Shown here in pieces: positions 4,969 to 6,933 of a DNA stretch of 6,933 nt; the stretch's first letter is position 1; the number at the start of each line of letters is the position of its first letter. The notes beneath the pieces were generated by a model. It did no database searches. It was not told the origin of the DNA and was given only the letters and a program-made list of their open reading frames with translations. The translations under genes were made by a program, and so were the position numbers. Origin of the DNA: an uncultured Fretibacterium sp. (GTDB lineage Bacteria; Synergistota; Synergistia; Synergistales; Aminobacteriaceae); contig NZ_CAUUWA010000095.1 in NCBI RefSeq assembly GCF_963548695.1, forward strand, positions 1 to 6,933. Direction: 5' to 3'.

Positions 4969-5397
4969 ATGTCGAAGATTATGGTGGTCTACTGGTCGGG
5001 TACGGGCAATACCGAGAAGATGGCGGAGGCGATCGCCAAGGGGGCCGAGGGAAAGGGCGCCACGGTGGAGTGCAAGAACGTGGCGAACGTTTCCGTGGCC
5101 GATCTCGCGGGCTACGACGTCGTGGCCTTCGGGTCCCCCTCGATGGGCGTCGAGACCATCGAGGAGGGGGAGATGGAGCCGTTCTTCGCCGAGGCGCTTC
5201 CGGGGCTGAAGGGGAAGAAGGTCGCCATCTTCGGTTCCTACGGATGGGGCGACGGGGAGTGGCTGCGCACGTGGGCCGACCGCTGCCGCAACGGCGGCGT
5301 AACGCTCATGGACGACGGCCTGGCGGTCAACGAGACGCCGGACGATGCGGCTGTCGCGAACTGCACGGCCTGGGGGGAGAAGCTGGCGGCGTTCTGA
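4969..5397 (+). CDS. Flavodoxin (short-chain, clostridial type)
   Basis: An FMN-binding electron carrier of 142 residues, closely resembling Clostridium beijerinckii flavodoxin (138). The first strand and phosphate loop read VVYWSGTGNTEKMAEAIAKG (6-25), with SGTGNT at 10-15 binding the FMN phosphate. The second flavin loop is GSPSMG (55-60), with Met59 beside the ring. The third is FGSYGWGDGEW (88-98), where Trp93 should stack on the isoalloxazine. It is a cytoplasmic low-potential one-electron carrier that can replace ferredoxin, typically when iron is scarce. It is the second gene after the DUF3793 gene, with the shared promoter at 4161 and no separate promoter visible. A strong terminator follows 28 bases after the stop. 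Confidence 0.95.
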   Translation: MSKIMVVYWSGTGNTEKMAEAIAKGAEGKGATVECKNVANVSVADLAGYDVVAFGSPSMGVETIEEGEMEPFFAEALPGLKGKKVAIFGSYGWGDGEWLRTWADRCRNGGVTLMDDGLAVNETPDDAAVANCTAWGEKLAAF

Positions 5398-5425
5398 TCC
5401 GCCCATATCCCGTCAGCCTGTGTAC

Positions 5426-5457
5426 AAAAGGGGCCGCTCTGTCGGGCGGCCCCTTTT
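5426..5457. terminator. Bidirectional rho-independent terminator between flavodoxin and cupin genes
   Basis: A perfect 12-bp stem, AAAAGGGGCCGC (5426-5437) with GCGGCCCCTTTT (5446-5457), and an eight-base loop. The stem ends in A4/T4, so a U-tract follows the GC-rich hairpin on either strand. It lies between converging genes and can end both transcripts. Confidence 0.9.
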
Positions 5458-5482
5458 ATGTTACCCGCCTTGCGTCCCCCGT

Positions 5483-5512
5483 ATCCCTGCCCCCTCAAGA
5501 GCAGGGATTTTT
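5483..5512 (+). terminator. Second, plus-strand terminator
   Basis: ATCCCTGC (5483-5490) pairs perfectly with GCAGGGAT (5501-5508) across a ten-base loop, followed by TTTT. There is no T-run on the other strand, so it acts only on rightward transcripts and backs up the first terminator. This keeps flavodoxin transcripts out of the opposing cupin gene, whose stop is 12 bases farther on. Confidence 0.65.
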
Positions 5513-5523
5513 CCAGTCGGCCG

Positions 5524-5877
5524 TCACTCCGCGATCACGGCCATAAGCGTCAGGGGCCCCTCCTGCGACACCTCAAGCCCATGCCGCTGTCCCCGCATCG
5601 TCAAGGAGACGTCGCCCGGCCCCACCTCGCGCCGGGACCCATCGTCGTCCGTATAGATCCCCCTCCCGGAGAGGACGATGTATATCTCCTCGTCCATCTC
5701 ATGAGTGTGGAGCCCGATGCTCGACCCCGCTTCAAGGGTCATCCTGCTCACCATTTTGAAGCGGCTCTCCGCCGGCCCCTCGCCGCGCGGTATCGCGGAA
5801 AGGCACCGCGCCTCTCCGGCTCCTCCCTGGATCTCGCGCCTTACCGTCGATTTCTGTTCGGTCGTCTTGAACAGCAT
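5524..5877 (-). CDS. Small single-domain cupin protein
   Basis: A 117-residue cupin from ATG 5877. Cupin motif 1 is complete: GSSIGLHTHEMDEEIYIVLSG (starting at 51), with metal ligands His57, His59 and Glu64. Motif 2 is GDVSLTMRGQRH (88-99), with ligand His99 but Met94 where Pro is usual. The N-terminal VRREIQGGAG (12-21) matches the segment that precedes the barrel in the Cupin_2 proteins with an RENMRGG-like motif. The substrate is unknown; these small cupins may be isomerases, dioxygenases or sensors. Two in-frame ATGs (5889, 5898) are alternatives: GGAGG is 14 bases from ATG 5877, a little far, but only two bases from 5889. The frame opens to 5973 from a GTG next to the -10 box, which cannot be the start. 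It stands alone, convergent with flavodoxin. Confidence 0.85.
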   Translation of the reverse strand: MLFKTTEQKSTVRREIQGGAGEARCLSAIPRGEGPAESRFKMVSRMTLEAGSSIGLHTHEMDEEIYIVLSGRGIYTDDDGSRREVGPGDVSLTMRGQRHGLEVSQEGPLTLMAVIAE

Positions 5878-5975
5878 GGTATATCCCATCCCCTCCATTT
5901 TTTGTGCCCCGCGCTTCCTTAAAAAACAAAAAGCGGCGCCGGGCAGGGCCTCTTTCCCCCACACCCCCCACAAAA

Positions 5976-6004
5976 ATTATACCCTCTCTCCAATTTCTCT
6001 CCAA
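5976..6004 (-). promoter_or_regulatory. Promoter of the cupin gene
   Basis: Reading leftward, TTGGAG (6004-5999, three of six consensus bases), 17 bases, then a perfect TATAAT (5981-5976). Transcription would begin near 5969, giving a leader of about 90 bases that is G-rich at first and then holds two T-runs. The weak -35 box suggests dependence on an activator or modest strength. Confidence 0.7.
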
Positions 6005-6005
6005 T
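5985..6005 (-). repeat. Tandem 10-bp direct repeat over the cupin -35 region
   Basis: ATTGGAGAGA occurs twice on the minus strand, at 6005-5996 and 5994-5985, with a one-base gap and an 11-base period. The first copy contains the -35 box and the second fills the promoter spacer. Same-face spacing of one helical turn is what a regulator binding side by side would use. A local duplication is the simple alternative. Confidence 0.5.
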
Positions 6006-6062
6006 GGGGCGGGGACGCCCCGCATCTGCGTGGAGATACCGGAGGGCGTCCGTCGTCCTTTA

Positions 6063-6071
6063 TGGTAAAAT
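6063..6071 (+). promoter_or_regulatory. Possible extended -10 promoter element for the rightward gene
   Basis: TGGTAAAAT fits the extended -10 form TGnTAtAAT with one mismatch. No -35 box is visible at the right distance, and the gene starts 217 bases downstream. The ATAAAAT boxes at 6190 and 6211 are alternatives, also without a -35 partner. Low certainty. Confidence 0.3.
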
Positions 6072-6275
6072 CACGGCACGATCCCGGCTTTTTGCGTTGG
6101 CGGGCGATGCGTTTTCATGGTCCGGCCGGATGTGGACAGCCCCCGAACGGGATGCCCGGAGGGTTCTGCTGTTTTCCGCCCGTGATGCCATAAAATGCTG
6201 GCGCGGGGGGATAAAATAATATTGGGAGAGAGGCAAAAAAGCGGCTTGCGGAGAAGCTCCCTCCCCGAGGCCGTC

Positions 6276-6280
6276 GGAGG
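6276..6280 (+). promoter_or_regulatory. Ribosome binding site of the membrane-protein gene
   Basis: GGAGG lies seven bases before ATG 6288. It favours this start over the in-frame ATG at 6303, which has only GGCGGAG close by. Confidence 0.75.
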
Positions 6281-6287
6281 TGGGCAA

Positions 6288-6933
6288 ATGGGCGGAGTGG
6301 GCATGGAAAAACGAGTGGCCGGCATCGTGCGATGGCTGGAGCGCTTCCAGCGCTCCTACAAGTCGGGGGCGATGGAGAGCGCCCTGATGGACGCCGAATG
6401 TGCCCGGGCCGACCTGGAGATCCTGCGCCGGGACGTGTGGTCCTCGCTTGGCCCGTCCCGTGAGCCGCGCCGCCGAGTGGGGATGTTCCTATCCCGCGCG
6501 GTCCTCTCGGCCTTTCTTGTCGTGTTGGCGACGTCGGTCCCCGTATCCGAGCTCCGGCGACGTACGGAGGAGGCTTCCCCCGTTCACGATTCCCTCTTTG
6601 CCTGGACGGCCCTGAGCGTTCGGGGGTCGGGGGGCGCCTTCGACGAGGATTGGGGAGGGAGGAATGCCGCTTCCCATTTCCCGTTGGAGATGTCGGGAGA
6701 ACAGAAGAACCTGTCTACCCCCCGGGGGGAGCGGGCGAACGCGGCCGCCATGCGCCGACGCCCCTCGGCCGAAACGGGGGAGAGGCCCGTAAAAAGAGCC
6801 CCGAACGCGGCTGAAGATGAGAGGGCCGTCAGGGCGAAAGCTGCAAACGGAAAAAAGGTGCCCTATGAAACGGTCTTCTCTCTGCTTCAGACGGGCGAAC
6901 GGGTGTTGAAGAACGAGGAACCTGTGATCGCGG
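6288..6933 (+). CDS. Unrecognised single-pass membrane protein, C-terminus beyond the window
   Basis: An open frame of 215 codons without a stop to the window end, so the protein is 3'-truncated here. It begins MGGVGMEKRVAG. An N-terminal cytoplasmic stretch of about 60 residues is predicted helical and charged (WLERFQRSYKSGAMESALMD, 16-35, then ARADLEILRRDVW). An Arg-rich stop (RRR, 61-63) precedes one hydrophobic segment at about 64-84 (VGMFLSRAVLSAFLVVLATS). This suggests an N-in signal anchor with the rest outside the membrane. The following part is low-complexity, rich in Arg, Ala, Glu and Gly, and likely disordered. Folded-looking sequence returns near the edge (YETVFSLLQTGERVLKNEE). 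I do not recognise a family. The start at 6288 is set by GGAGG; ATG 6303 is the alternative. Confidence 0.7.
   Translation, partial: MGGVGMEKRVAGIVRWLERFQRSYKSGAMESALMDAECARADLEILRRDVWSSLGPSREPRRRVGMFLSRAVLSAFLVVLATSVPVSELRRRTEEASPVHDSLFAWTALSVRGSGGAFDEDWGGRNAASHFPLEMSGEQKNLSTPRGERANAAAMRRRPSAETGERPVKRAPNAAEDERAVRAKAANGKKVPYETVFSLLQTGERVLKNEEPVIA

Larger units (their letters stand above)
5878..6287. other. Divergent intergenic region between the cupin and membrane-protein genes
   Basis: About 410 bases. The left 130 hold the cupin leader, promoter and direct repeat. Next comes a hairpin GGGGCG/CGCCCC with a GGGA loop (6006-6021). Farther right are a possible extended -10 element (6063-6071), a 10-bp palindrome TCCGGCCGGA (6121-6130) and two ATAAAAT boxes 21 bases apart (6190 and 6211). 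Short open frames here have no ribosome site or family resemblance. No RNA gene was recognised. Confidence 0.7.

Noticed and set aside
5878..5973. Cupin N-terminal extension beginning with GTG at 5973
   Set aside because: The GTG sits immediately after the TATAAT box, at or before the transcription start.
6197..6217. Sigma54-type promoter at TGGCGCGGGGGG
   Set aside because: The TGGC half is present but the TTGC -12 half is missing at the right distance.
6004..6219. 71-residue plus-strand open frame in the cupin/membrane-protein spacer
   Set aside because: It begins inside the cupin promoter repeat, has no ribosome site, and shows no family resemblance.

Overview
This 6.9 kb, GC-rich chromosomal window reads as the core genome of a strictly anaerobic bacterium. 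The best guess is Synergistota or a related Firmicutes-like lineage. Three things support this: a clostridial-type short flavodoxin beside a DUF3793 protein, a lepB-ylqF-rnhB-(FliK-like)-ylqH-yraN-comM gene order resembling the Bacillus subtilis rbgA-rnhB-ylqG-ylqH region, and high-GC codon use throughout. The phylum is an inference; no rRNA gene or phylum marker is present. No transposase, phage gene, CRISPR array, tRNA or rRNA was seen.

Left part (1-3986, minus strand): one tightly packed operon reading leftward. A good sigma70-type promoter (TTGATT, 17 nt, TATAGT) lies just upstream of lepB (signal peptidase I, TTG start). Then follow ylqF/rbgA (ribosome-assembly GTPase), rnhB (RNase HII), an unnamed FliK-like protein, ylqH (a stand-alone FlhB C-terminal-like domain), yraN (UPF0102) and the first 16 codons of a probable comM/yifB. 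Most junctions are a few bases or overlap (ATGA, TGATG), which points to translational coupling. The odd element is the FliK-like/FlhB-C-like pair, a relative of the flagellar export switch placed among housekeeping genes; the FlhB-like member lacks the NPTH self-cleavage site.

Middle (3987-5523, plus strand): an AT-rich intergenic region carries nested inverted repeats. A TTGACA promoter there lies inside a long imperfect palindrome whose 19-bp core resembles a Fur box. It drives a DUF3793 gene and a flavodoxin. Flavodoxin classically replaces ferredoxin when iron is short, so an iron-responsive two-gene unit is a reasonable hypothesis. A strong hairpin terminator, shaped to work in both directions, follows, and then a second plus-strand terminator.

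Right part (5524-6933): a small cupin gene reads leftward from a promoter with a perfect TATAAT box and an 11-bp-spaced direct repeat. After about 400 bases without a gene, an unrecognised single-pass membrane protein reads rightward and runs off the window end.
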